Below, in pieces: positions 1-5,314 of a stretch of 5,314 nucleotides of DNA. The stretch is taken from contig JABIRQ010000011.1 of assembly GCA_018699755.1 (NCBI GenBank), positions 1-5,314 on the forward strand, written 5' to 3'. Made by a program: the position numbers and the translations under genes. Origin of the DNA: Rhodospirillaceae bacterium. Lineage in GTDB: Bacteria; Pseudomonadota; Alphaproteobacteria; CADEGL01. The notes under the pieces are model-generated. The model was not told where the DNA came from and did no database searches. It saw nothing but the letters and a program-made list of their open reading frames with translations. Every line of letters begins with the position of its first letter. The stretch's first letter is position 1.

Positions 1-197
1 ACGGCATTGGCCGGGGCCACGCGCTCCTGGGAATCCTCGATCTTGGTCTGCTGGACCTCAACGGTGTCAAGACGCTGCTGAAGGGCTTCGATCTGCGCCT
101 TCAGGTCGTCCACTTCGCCCGCGACGGCCGGGGTGGCGAGCAGCGCAACGGCCGCTCCCGATCCCAGCAACACGGACTTGAGCTGCTTTTCGTTCAC
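1..197 (-). CDS. Secreted porin-like outer-membrane protein, N-terminal part (cut by left edge)
   Basis: The first 65 codons of a minus-strand gene are visible. It begins with GTG at 197-195, chosen because a strong AGGAGG lies 8 bases upstream. Residues 1-26 form a Sec signal peptide: a charged start (MNEKQLK), a hydrophobic core rich in L, V and A, and a TPAVA/G signal peptidase I site after Ala26. Residues 28-60 follow as a heptad-like stretch (EVDDLKAQIEALQQRLDTVE), predicted to be coiled coil. A signal peptide followed at once by a short coiled coil is typical of proteobacterial trimeric porins of the DcaP or OprO/OprP-like kind, where the coil sits in the periplasm ahead of the beta barrel. 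The barrel lies outside the window, so the subfamily and solute are unknown. Another coiled-coil periplasmic or envelope protein is possible. The secreted nature is well supported; the porin call is moderately so. Confidence 0.65.
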   Translation of the reverse strand, partial: MNEKQLKSVLLGSGAAVALLATPAVAGEVDDLKAQIEALQQRLDTVEVQQTKIEDSQERVAPANA

Positions 198-205
198 CAA
201 CGGAA

Positions 206-211
206 CCTCCT
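206..211 (-). promoter_or_regulatory. Shine-Dalgarno site of the porin-like gene
   Basis: The minus strand reads GGAGAGGAGG ending 8 bases before the GTG at 197-195. This near-perfect match to the 16S rRNA tail decides the GTG start and suggests high expression, as expected for a major porin. Confidence 0.75.
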
Positions 212-221
212 CTCCAAACCA

Positions 222-239
222 CCGGGCCCTCAGGCTCGG
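222..239 (-). other. Small GC hairpin in the porin leader
   Basis: On the minus strand CCGAGCC (239-233) pairs with GGCCCGG (228-222) around a TGAG loop, with one A-C mismatch. The hairpin ends about 10 bases upstream of the Shine-Dalgarno site, so it lies in the 5' untranslated leader if the transcript starts further up. It could stabilise the mRNA or affect ribosome access. It is short enough to arise by chance. Confidence 0.25.
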
Positions 240-367
240 GGTTCATGTTCGAGTTAGGTTCGTTGCTTGAAATATTGGAAGCTGGACGCTCGATCACACT
301 CGGGTCATGACCTTTCTGCGACAGACTGCCCGCGGCCAGCAAGCGATATCGAAGGGCGAAAGAAAGT

Positions 368-386
368 TTGCCACAACCTGTTGCAA
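368..386. promoter_or_regulatory. Imperfect 19-bp palindrome, candidate operator
   Basis: The sequence TTGCCACAACCTGTTGCAA reads as TTGC-n-ACA-nnn-TGT-n-GCAA, with seven symmetric base pairs in each half around a 3-base centre. This is the form expected of the site of a dimeric helix-turn-helix regulator. It lies about 170 bp upstream of the porin start and about 25 bp upstream of a candidate plus-strand promoter (410-439), so it could act on either. The inner right arm overlaps the perfect 8-mer GTTGCAAC (380-387). The symmetry is seen directly; the binding role is inferred and no regulator is identified. Confidence 0.35.
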
Positions 387-409
387 CGAAGTCACATCCG
401 CGGCGAGCG

Positions 410-439
410 TTGTCGGTCTCTCGCGCCGCGTTCTAAAAT
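410..439 (+). promoter_or_regulatory. Candidate sigma-70-like promoter reading into the gap
   Basis: TTGTCG (410-415, four of six matches to TTGACA) is followed after 18 bases by TAAAAT (434-439, five of six matches to TATAAT). It sits in the most A/T-rich patch of the gap. Transcription would start near 446, just before the paired element at 458-519, with no protein gene following. In alphaproteobacteria such matches are only suggestive. Confidence 0.3.
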
Positions 440-457
440 TTCGAGGGAATTCGGATG

Positions 458-519
458 GGAATGGGTGGGAGGCCGGCCCCTTTCGGAGAACGGCCTCCCT
501 GCATTTCGCCCCATGTTCC
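458..519. other. Extended stem-loop element, possible structured RNA
   Basis: A perfect 9-bp stem, GGGAGGCCG (467-475) with CGGCCTCCC (491-499), closes a 15-base loop. Below an asymmetric internal loop (466 against 500-509) the helix continues with TGGG (462-465) against CCCA (510-513), then GGAA (458-461) against TTCC (516-519) past a two-base bulge. That gives 17 base pairs in 62 bases. No T-run follows on either strand, so it is not a standard intrinsic terminator. Its position just after a promoter-like sequence allows a small RNA starting near 446. It could also be processing or terminator structure for transcription arriving from prfC. The pairing is seen; transcription is inferred. Confidence 0.35.
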
Positions 520-930
520 AAGCAACGACCACTGTTGACCCGAGCGATCGGAGAGGCATCCGAGGTCGAAACGCGCGCTGGCCCGACAAGCGAAGCCAGC
601 AGCCGTCACTCTGCGCTCGTCGCGCCCGGGTGCATGAATCATCTAGCTTCAAATCGCTGTGATGGTCCGGTGATGTCTCGGAGCGCCGCCGCTCGGCCAG
701 CGCCAATGCGCCTTCGGGCGAGTGCGGTCGCAACGTGGCCGAAGCCCAGGCGAGGGTTGGTCAGGTCCCGGCGCGAAGGCGAGGGGTGTGACAATATCGG
801 TTCGGTTTTCGTGTTCACGACGGCGCGAACGCACTCGGCCGGAACGTCCGCAGGCTGGGACGCGAAGAAGCCTATCCCGCCGATCTCGTCGCTATCGGCG
901 GGGAACGGAGCCGACCGCATGGGTGCCCGT

Positions 931-950
931 CAGGTGTCGACAGGTGTCGA
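931..950. repeat. 10-bp tandem direct repeat downstream of prfC
   Basis: CAGGTGTCGA occurs twice head to tail (931-940 and 941-950). The junction creates the 8-bp palindrome TGTCGACA (935-942). It lies 29 bp beyond the prfC stop. It may be a small duplication or a paired protein-binding site; nothing identifies a binder. Confidence 0.6.
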
Positions 951-978
951 CCGGGCCGAGGGCGTTGCTCTTTTCGAG

Positions 979-2664
979 CTACGCCCGCTCCCGGCTTTTG
1001 TGGAAGCGAAGATCCGGCGAATCCTTGACGGTGCGGTCCAGTTCCCACTGGTTGCGCGCGAGAAAGACCGGCGCTTCGTCGCGGTCCATCGCCACATTGG
1101 CGCGGAACTTCTCGACGAAACGCTTCAAGAGGGCCTTGTCGTCGCTAGCGACCCATCGCGCGAAGGTAAAGGGCGCGGCCTCGAAGCCGACCGCGACCTT
1201 GTATTCCGTTGCGATCCGCGAGGCGAGCACGTCGAGTTGGAGCTGGCCGACGACGCCGACGATCCATTGGGCGCCGAGCATGGGCTTGAACACCTGGGTC
1301 ACGCCTTCCTCGGCCAGATCCTCGAGGGCCTGGCGGAGCTGCTTCGCGCGCATCGGGTCGTCGAGCCGAACCCGGCGAAGGATTTCCGGCGCAAAGTTGG
1401 GGATGCCCGTGAAGCGGATGCTTTCCCCCTCGGTCAAGGTGTCTCCGACCCGCAATGTCCCGTGGTTCGGTATGCCGATGATATCGCCCGGGACGGCGTG
1501 ATCGGCGAGTTCTCGATCCTGGGCGAAGAAGAAGATCGGGTTTTGGACCGAGAGGGTTTTCCCGGTCCGGGCCTGCTGCAGCTTCATGCCGCGCTTGAAC
1601 TGGCCCGAGCAGAGGCGGAAGAACGCCACCCGGTCGCGATGGTTCGGGTCCATATTGGCCTGCATCTTGAACACGAAACCGGTGACGTTCGGCTCATCCG
1701 GCCCGATATTCCGCGGCTCAGCCGGCTGGACCCGCGGCGGCGGGGCGATCGACCCCAGGGCCTCAAGGAGTTGCTCGACGGCGTAGTCCTTGAGGGCGCT
1801 GCCGAAGAAGACCGGAGTCAGGTTGCCGATCCGGTAGGCTTCAACATCGAAATCCGGATAGGCCTCGGCGGCCAGCATCGCATTCTCGCGAAACGGCCCG
1901 AGGACATGGGCCGGGACGAGACCATCGAGTTTCGCATCGTCCGGGGCGGAGCAGGAGACCGCCGTTTGGTAAGCGCCGCCGCGCCCGTCATTCGAGGTCA
2001 GAAAGCGGTTGTCGCGCAGGTCGAAGCAGCCGTGGAAATCCGAACCCATGCCGACAGGCCAGGTCATCGGGCAGACATCGAGCGCCAGGGTGCTTTCGAT
2101 CTCGTCCAGAAGTTCGAACGAATCCCGCCCCTCGCGGTCGATCTTATTGACGAAGGTGATGATCGGGATATCGCGCAGCCGGCAGACCTCGAAAAGCTTG
2201 CGCGTCTGGCTCTCGATGCCCTTGGCGGCGTCGATGACCATGACCACGGAATCGACCGCCGTCAGCGTCCGGTAAGTGTCCTCGCTGAAATCCTCATGGC
2301 CCGGCGTGTCGAGCAGGTTGTAGGTGATATCTCCGTGCTCGAAGGTCATCACCGAACTGGATATCGAGATGCCGCGCTTCCGCTCGATCTCCATCCAGTC
2401 CGACTGGGTGCGCCGCCGTTCGGCCCGGGCCTTGACGTGGCCGGCCATGCGGATGGCGCTGCCGAACAGCAGCAGCTTTTCGGTCAGGGTCGTCTTTCCG
2501 GCGTCCGGATGGGAAATGATGGCGAAGGTGCGTCGGTGCACCCACCCTTGTGTCGTCACGTTATCGGCCTGCGCAGGGATTGGGGTGGATGGGTCGGCGG
2601 CGGGGGGCGCGGGTTCGGGCGAGTGCCGGCGAAGATCGCTTGCGCGCTGCGAATGAAATGGCAT
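979..2664 (-). CDS. prfC: Peptide chain release factor 3 (RF3), translational GTPase
   Basis: RF3 is a cytoplasmic GTPase that removes RF1 or RF2 from the ribosome after termination. The GTPase motifs are clear: G1 SHPDAGKT (51-58, with the RF3-type Ser in place of the usual first Gly), RGIS (97-100), G3 DTPGH (119-123), G4 NKID (173-176) and G5 SAL (289-291). The RF3-specific stretches HEDFSEDTYRTLTAVD (123-138), GFVFKMQANMDPNHRDRVAF (329-348) and FTGIPNFAPE follow in the expected order, through the beta-barrel and C-terminal domains, to a TAG stop at 981-979. The 561 residues exceed the usual 525-530. The ATG at 2664 has no Shine-Dalgarno sequence and adds a Pro/Ala-rich, unconserved lead. 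A GTG at 2559-2557 (residue 36) would give 526 residues, so the true start is uncertain. The gene lies 84 bp downstream of the lyase gene on the same strand, without a clear terminator between them. Confidence 0.95.
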   Translation of the reverse strand: MPFHSQRASDLRRHSPEPAPPAADPSTPIPAQADNVTTQGWVHRRTFAIISHPDAGKTTLTEKLLLFGSAIRMAGHVKARAERRRTQSDWMEIERKRGISISSSVMTFEHGDITYNLLDTPGHEDFSEDTYRTLTAVDSVVMVIDAAKGIESQTRKLFEVCRLRDIPIITFVNKIDREGRDSFELLDEIESTLALDVCPMTWPVGMGSDFHGCFDLRDNRFLTSNDGRGGAYQTAVSCSAPDDAKLDGLVPAHVLGPFRENAMLAAEAYPDFDVEAYRIGNLTPVFFGSALKDYAVEQLLEALGSIAPPPRVQPAEPRNIGPDEPNVTGFVFKMQANMDPNHRDRVAFFRLCSGQFKRGMKLQQARTGKTLSVQNPIFFFAQDRELADHAVPGDIIGIPNHGTLRVGDTLTEGESIRFTGIPNFAPEILRRVRLDDPMRAKQLRQALEDLAEEGVTQVFKPMLGAQWIVGVVGQLQLDVLASRIATEYKVAVGFEAAPFTFARWVASDDKALLKRFVEKFRANVAMDRDEAPVFLARNQWELDRTVKDSPDLRFHKSRERA

Positions 2665-2748
2665 CGTGGCGCGGTGAAGTCGATCACATGCGGGAAGTAT
2701 GCAATTCCAACGGCCCGTGCAAGGGCATGAGGACGAGCGGAGCTTTCT

Positions 2749-3669
2749 CTACTCCGCCGCCTTGGCGATCTCAGGGATCGCCGGGCGCGATTCCAGGACC
2801 CCGCGGATGATCGCTTCCTTTGCCTTCCGGTCTTGACCGTCGATCATGTAACGCGGCGGGCGGACACGCTCGGAGCCCATGCCGGCCAATTCCATGCACA
2901 ACTTGATGCACTGGACGAATTTGAGGTCATGGTCGAAGGCGAAGATCGGCTGGATCCAACGGTAGATGGCCTTGGCCTCCTCCCATCGCCCGGCGCGGGC
3001 CAGGTCGAAGAGGGCGACGATCTCGCGCGGGAAGGCGTTGACGAAGCCGCAGACATAGGCGGTGGCGCCCTGGACCACGCCCTCCAGCAGGAAATCGTCG
3101 ATGCCGACGAACATGATGTAGCGGTCGCCCAGCAGGCGGATGGTTTCCGGCAGGCGGGTGATGTCGGCCGCGCTTTCCTTGATGGCCACGAATTTCTCGT
3201 CCTCGGCCAGGATCGCGTAGTGCTCGGGCAGCAGGTCGACGCCGTAGGCCGGCGGGTTGTTGTAGATCATGATCGGCAGATCGGTGGCCGCAGCGACTCC
3301 ACGATAATGGCGGATCGCCTCGGCCGAATCGGCCTTGTAGACCAGGGCGGGCAGGACCATCAGGCCGTCGGCGCCGATCTCGGCGACGTCGCGGGCGTAG
3401 CCGGAGGCGAGGTCCGTGGTCAGTTCCGCCACCCCGGCGACCATAGGCACTCGCCCGGCGCAGACTTGGACCGCCGTCTTGACGACGAGACGCTTTTCCT
3501 CGGGCGTGAGTGCGTAGTTCTCGCCCACGCTGCCGTTCACGGAAATGCCCGCGCAGCCGGCGCCGATCAGCATGTCGATCTGCTTTTCCAGGGCCGGAAT
3601 ATCGATCGACAAGTCTTCGCGGAACGGCGTGATCACGGCCGGAAAAATTCGGGTCCAGCTCACCTGCAT
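2749..3669 (-). CDS. DapA/N-acetylneuraminate-lyase superfamily lyase or dehydratase, substrate unknown
   Basis: This 306-residue protein is of normal length for the superfamily, whose class I (beta/alpha)8 barrels form a Schiff base with pyruvate or another 2-oxo acid. The start ATG at 3669 follows GGGGGAG by 8 bases. Visible motifs are the N-terminal FPAVITPF (9-16), the phosphate/carboxylate-loop-like NGSVGEN (45-51), the YNNP motif with catalytic Tyr136, and IKES with Schiff-base Lys164. By eye against E. coli DapA, Thr44-Thr45 become Ser47-Val48, Tyr107 becomes Leu109 and Arg138 (YNVPSR) becomes Ala141 (YNNPPA). The DapA proton relay and carboxylate-binding Arg are therefore not kept, and lysine synthesis is unlikely. 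Sugar-acid dehydratase, hydroxyproline-pathway deaminase or 2-oxo-acid aldolase activity are alternatives that I cannot separate. It is divergent from an acyl-CoA ligase, which fits a catabolic role. The superfamily call is firm; the reaction is not. Confidence 0.88.
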   Translation of the reverse strand: MQVSWTRIFPAVITPFREDLSIDIPALEKQIDMLIGAGCAGISVNGSVGENYALTPEEKRLVVKTAVQVCAGRVPMVAGVAELTTDLASGYARDVAEIGADGLMVLPALVYKADSAEAIRHYRGVAAATDLPIMIYNNPPAYGVDLLPEHYAILAEDEKFVAIKESAADITRLPETIRLLGDRYIMFVGIDDFLLEGVVQGATAYVCGFVNAFPREIVALFDLARAGRWEEAKAIYRWIQPIFAFDHDLKFVQCIKLCMELAGMGSERVRPPRYMIDGQDRKAKEAIIRGVLESRPAIPEIAKAAE

Positions 3670-3677
3670 GACGCATT

Positions 3678-3686
3678 CTCCCCCTT
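3678..3686 (-). promoter_or_regulatory. Shine-Dalgarno site of the lyase gene
   Basis: The minus strand reads AAGGGGGAG, ending 8 bases before the ATG at 3669. It selects this start over an ATG 234 bases upstream (3903), whose extra 78 residues are basic, lack family similarity and overlap the divergent gene. Confidence 0.7.
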
Positions 3687-3689
3687 GCG

Positions 3690-3712
3690 CGCGGCCCCGG
3701 TGGCGGGCCGCG
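3690..3712. other. GC-rich hairpin in the leader of the lyase gene
   Basis: CGCGGCCC (3690-3697) pairs perfectly with GGGCCGCG (3705-3712) around a 7-base loop. On the minus strand it would fold in the 5' leader of the lyase mRNA, ending 3 bases upstream of its Shine-Dalgarno site. On the plus strand it sits directly upstream of a candidate -35 box. A role in translation control or mRNA stability is possible but unproven; there is no T-run. Confidence 0.4.
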
Positions 3713-3713
3713 G

Positions 3714-3743
3714 TTGCCATCATCCTAGCACGGCTACCATACT
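3714..3743 (+). promoter_or_regulatory. Candidate promoter of the acyl-CoA ligase gene
   Basis: TTGCCA (3714-3719, five of six matches to TTGACA) is separated by 18 bases from CATACT (3738-3743, four of six matches to TATAAT). The predicted start near 3750 coincides with the first unit of the 11-bp tandem repeat and gives a leader of about 47 bases. On the minus strand TAGGAT (3727-3722) is the best -10-like hexamer for the lyase gene but lacks a good -35. Confidence 0.4.
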
Positions 3744-3749
3744 CCGGGC

Positions 3750-3771
3750 GCCGTAAGTTGGCCGTAAGTTG
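3750..3771. repeat. 11-bp tandem direct repeat in the divergent control region
   Basis: GCCGTAAGTTG occurs twice head to tail (3750-3760 and 3761-3771), followed by one more G. The 11-bp period is close to one DNA helical turn, so two protein subunits could bind on the same face. It lies between the lyase and ligase genes, over the predicted transcription start of the ligase gene. That makes it a candidate operator, though a chance duplication is not excluded. Confidence 0.7.
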
Positions 3772-3782
3772 GGTGTCGCAAA

Positions 3783-3790
3783 GGGGGGGG
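3783..3790 (+). repeat. Run of eight G next to the ligase ribosome binding site
   Basis: Eight consecutive G are followed by AAGGCG and the ATG at 3797. The run merges with the purine-rich ribosome binding region (GGGGAAGG). Homopolymeric G tracts can gain or lose bases by slippage, which here would change spacing or strength of ribosome binding rather than reading frame. Confidence 0.6.
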
Positions 3791-3796
3791 AAGGCG

Positions 3797-5314
3797 ATGG
3801 CCGAGATGCGCTTGGACAGACTGCTGCGGCCGCGATCGATCGCCGTGATCGGCGCCTCGACCCGCGAGATGTCCTTCGGGTTCCGCGCCCTCAACAACCT
3901 CAAGACCTACGGTTATGAGGGGCCGATCTATCCGGTCAATCCGCGCTACGACGAGATTCTGGGATTCAAATGCTACCCGTCCCTGGACGCCGTGCCGGGT
4001 CCGGTCGATGCCGCCTTTGTCGCCCTGGCGGCCGAACGCGCGCCCGATGCGCTGGAGGAGTGCGGCCGGCACGGGGTCGGCGGAGCGGTCGTGGTGGCCA
4101 GCGGCTTCGCCGACGCCGGTGGCGAAGGCATCGAGTTGCAGCGCCGCATCGTCGAGATAGCGAAGCGGCACGACATGGCGCTGAACGGTCCCAACAATCT
4201 GGGCGCCATCAACCTGTTCGACCGGGCGACTCTCTGGCCCTCGACCCTGCTGCCGGGGATCGAAGCCGGGCCGGTCGCCCTGGTGACGCAGAGCGGCTCG
4301 GTCGGCATCGCCACTTCCCAGGACGAGCGCAAGCTGGGCCTCGGCTATACCATCACGGCGGGGAACGAGGCCGCGCTCACCGTGGCCGATTACATCGACT
4401 TCCTGGCGAGGGACGAGCGGATCAAGGTGATCATGCTGTTCCTCGAATCGATCCGCCGGCCGGCGGCCTTCGCCGCGGCCGTGCGCAAGGCGCGGGCGTC
4501 GGGACAGGCGGTCGTGGCGCTGAAGGTCGGGGTGAGCGAAAGCGGCGCGCGGGCGGTCCAGGCCCATACCGGCGCGCTGGCGGGAGAGGACGCGGTCTAT
4601 GACGCCTTCCTGCGCGCCCATGGCGTCGTGCGGGTCCACGGGCTGGACGAGATGCAGGAGACGGCGGCACTGCTTTCGGCTTATGCCGAGCGGCCCGGCA
4701 ATTCGGACACGGTGCCCGTCACCCTGTCGGGCGGACAGGCCGCGCTCTTCGCCGATCTGGCGGCCCGGGCCGGTGTGTCGGGGCGCGAGCTTTCGCAGGC
4801 GACGGTCGCCAAGCTGCGCCAGGTGCTGCCGGCCTATGCCAATCCGCGCAACCCGCTCGACGCCTTCGGGGCCGGCTGGAACCCGGAGATATTCGATACC
4901 ATCATCGATATCCTGACCGACGACCCGGAGGTCGGCATCGTCGCCTTTTCGATGGACGCGCCGGGCTCGGGCGGCGCGGATTCGAGCTGGGTCAGCCTGA
5001 TGGCCGACATGGTCGGCAAGCGCCTGCCCCGACCGGACAAGCGTTACGTTTTCGTCAACAATCTCTCGGTCGGCGGCTTGAACCCCCATGTGCGGGAAAA
5101 GCTGGACGGATACGGGGTGCCGTATCTGCTGGGCATGACGGCGGCGGCCGCCGCCATGGGCAATTGGCTGGGCATGCCCGATCCGTTGCCCGATGTGCCG
5201 CTCGCCGAAGAGGCGGTGGCGGCGCGCTGGCGCGGCGCGGCGGCGAAGGCGGGCACCGATCCCGAGCGGTTTGCCCTGCTGCGCGAGGCCGGCGTGCCGA
5301 TGGCCGATTGCCAG
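3797..5314 (+). CDS. NDP-forming acyl-CoA ligase (acetate--CoA ligase family), C-terminus cut by right edge
   Basis: The frame stays open for 506 codons to the window end; full-length relatives have about 700 residues. These enzymes make an acyl-CoA from a carboxylic acid, CoA and ATP with release of ADP, through a phosphohistidine. Residues 5-130 are a CoA-binding Rossmann domain (SIAVIGAS at 14-21, YPVNP at 45-49). The succinyl-CoA-ligase-like part has NGPNNLG (130-136), VTQSGSVG (163-170), AGNEAALTVADY (188-199) and AHTGALAG with His257, which aligns with the phosphorylated His of archaeal ADP-forming acetyl-CoA synthetase. SGGQ (311-314) and NPRNPLD (349-355) mark the next domain. FALLREAGVP (492-501) begins the ATP-grasp part, so alpha and beta parts are fused. 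Asn134 replaces the frequent Cys of GPNCLG. An ATG at 3806, three codons in, is an alternative start. Substrate is unknown: acetate, branched or aromatic acids (FerA-like) are all possible. Confidence 0.9.
   Translation, partial: MAEMRLDRLLRPRSIAVIGASTREMSFGFRALNNLKTYGYEGPIYPVNPRYDEILGFKCYPSLDAVPGPVDAAFVALAAERAPDALEECGRHGVGGAVVVASGFADAGGEGIELQRRIVEIAKRHDMALNGPNNLGAINLFDRATLWPSTLLPGIEAGPVALVTQSGSVGIATSQDERKLGLGYTITAGNEAALTVADYIDFLARDERIKVIMLFLESIRRPAAFAAAVRKARASGQAVVALKVGVSESGARAVQAHTGALAGEDAVYDAFLRAHGVVRVHGLDEMQETAALLSAYAERPGNSDTVPVTLSGGQAALFADLAARAGVSGRELSQATVAKLRQVLPAYANPRNPLDAFGAGWNPEIFDTIIDILTDDPEVGIVAFSMDAPGSGGADSSWVSLMADMVGKRLPRPDKRYVFVNNLSVGGLNPHVREKLDGYGVPYLLGMTAAAAAMGNWLGMPDPLPDVPLAEEAVAARWRGAAAKAGTDPERFALLREAGVPMADCQ

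Larger units (their letters stand above)
198..978. other. Long region without a convincing gene between prfC and the porin gene
   Basis: This gap of about 780 bases holds open frames on both strands, but none has a recognisable product, a ribosome binding site or a motif. The best minus-strand candidate (920-639, 93 codons) has moderately high third-position GC but no Shine-Dalgarno sequence. I see no tRNA, rRNA or insertion-sequence ends. Non-random elements listed separately are an imperfect palindrome (368-386), a candidate promoter (410-439), a paired element (458-519) and a tandem repeat (931-950). Smaller ones are the perfect palindromes GGTCATGACC (303-312) and CGATATCG (344-351), GCTGGC/GCCAGC arms (577-582 and 595-600), and a CGCC-TTCG-GGCG hairpin (709-720). 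No intrinsic terminator with a T-run follows prfC. The porin promoter should lie on the minus strand here, but I cannot place it with confidence. Confidence 0.6.

Noticed and set aside
303..312. Perfect 10-bp palindrome GGTCATGACC
   Set aside because: It is perfect but short and isolated, with no second copy or promoter element around it, so it is noted only within the gap description.
267..662. Plus-strand frame of 131 codons in the gap
   Set aside because: It has no ribosome binding site, no recognisable motif, mixed codon use, and it runs through the palindrome and the stem-loop element.
709..720. CGCC-TTCG-GGCG hairpin in the gap
   Set aside because: A four-pair stem with a TTCG loop is common in GC-rich DNA, and no T-run follows on either strand.
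2713..2726. GCCC/GGGC hairpin between the lyase gene and prfC, considered as a terminator
   Set aside because: The stem has only four pairs with a 6-base loop and no T-run, so it does not support an intrinsic terminator.
307..2730. Very long plus-strand open frame opposite prfC
   Set aside because: It is an antisense shadow of a GC-rich real gene. Its protein has no recognisable domain, whereas the minus strand encodes complete RF3 with all GTPase motifs.
2833..3756. Plus-strand open frame of 307 codons opposite the lyase gene
   Set aside because: It is antisense to a well-supported DapA-superfamily gene. The protein is rich in D, V, H and G, as reverse-complement shadows are, with no domain.
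3670..3903. Upstream extension of the lyase gene to an ATG at 3903
   Set aside because: It would add 78 unconserved residues, cross the control region and overlap the divergent ligase gene. The ATG at 3669 has its own Shine-Dalgarno site and gives the standard family length.
3734..5089. Minus-strand open frame of 451 codons opposite the acyl-CoA ligase
   Set aside because: The composition (rich in R, G, H, D) and lack of motifs mark it as a shadow. The plus strand holds the conserved ligase motifs throughout.

Overview
The window is GC-rich (roughly 60-65% by eye) and carries four protein genes. High G/C at third codon positions and the mix of genes (coiled-coil porin, RF3, a DapA-superfamily lyase, an NDP-forming acyl-CoA ligase) suggest a free-living alphaproteobacterium, possibly of the Rhodospirillales. 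That placement is inference; no rRNA or other marker is present to settle it.

Layout, left to right. Positions 1-197 (minus) hold the start of a secreted, probably outer-membrane porin, cut by the left edge. Positions 198-978 are about 780 bases with no convincing gene. They contain an operator-like imperfect palindrome (368-386), a candidate plus-strand promoter (410-439), a long base-paired element (458-519) and a 10-bp tandem repeat (931-950). Positions 979-2664 (minus) encode peptide chain release factor 3 (prfC). Positions 2749-3669 (minus) encode a DapA/N-acetylneuraminate-lyase superfamily enzyme. It keeps the Schiff-base lysine but lacks several residues specific to true dihydrodipicolinate synthase. 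Positions 3670-3796 form a divergent control region with an 11-bp tandem repeat, a GC-rich hairpin, a plausible plus-strand promoter and a run of eight G. Positions 3797-5314 (plus) encode an acyl-CoA ligase of the NDP-forming (ADP-forming acetyl-CoA synthetase) type, cut by the right edge just as its ATP-grasp domain begins.

Functionally, prfC is a translation housekeeping gene. The lyase and the CoA ligase are divergently transcribed from one 127-bp region and may belong to one catabolic route: cleavage or dehydration of a 2-oxo acid on one side and CoA activation of a carboxylic acid on the other. The substrates cannot be read from the sequence.

I see no CRISPR array, insertion sequence, tRNA or rRNA, and no clear new multi-gene system. 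The more interesting signals are the unassigned lyase/ligase pair with its tandem-repeat control region, and the structured, possibly transcribed element in the gap before prfC.
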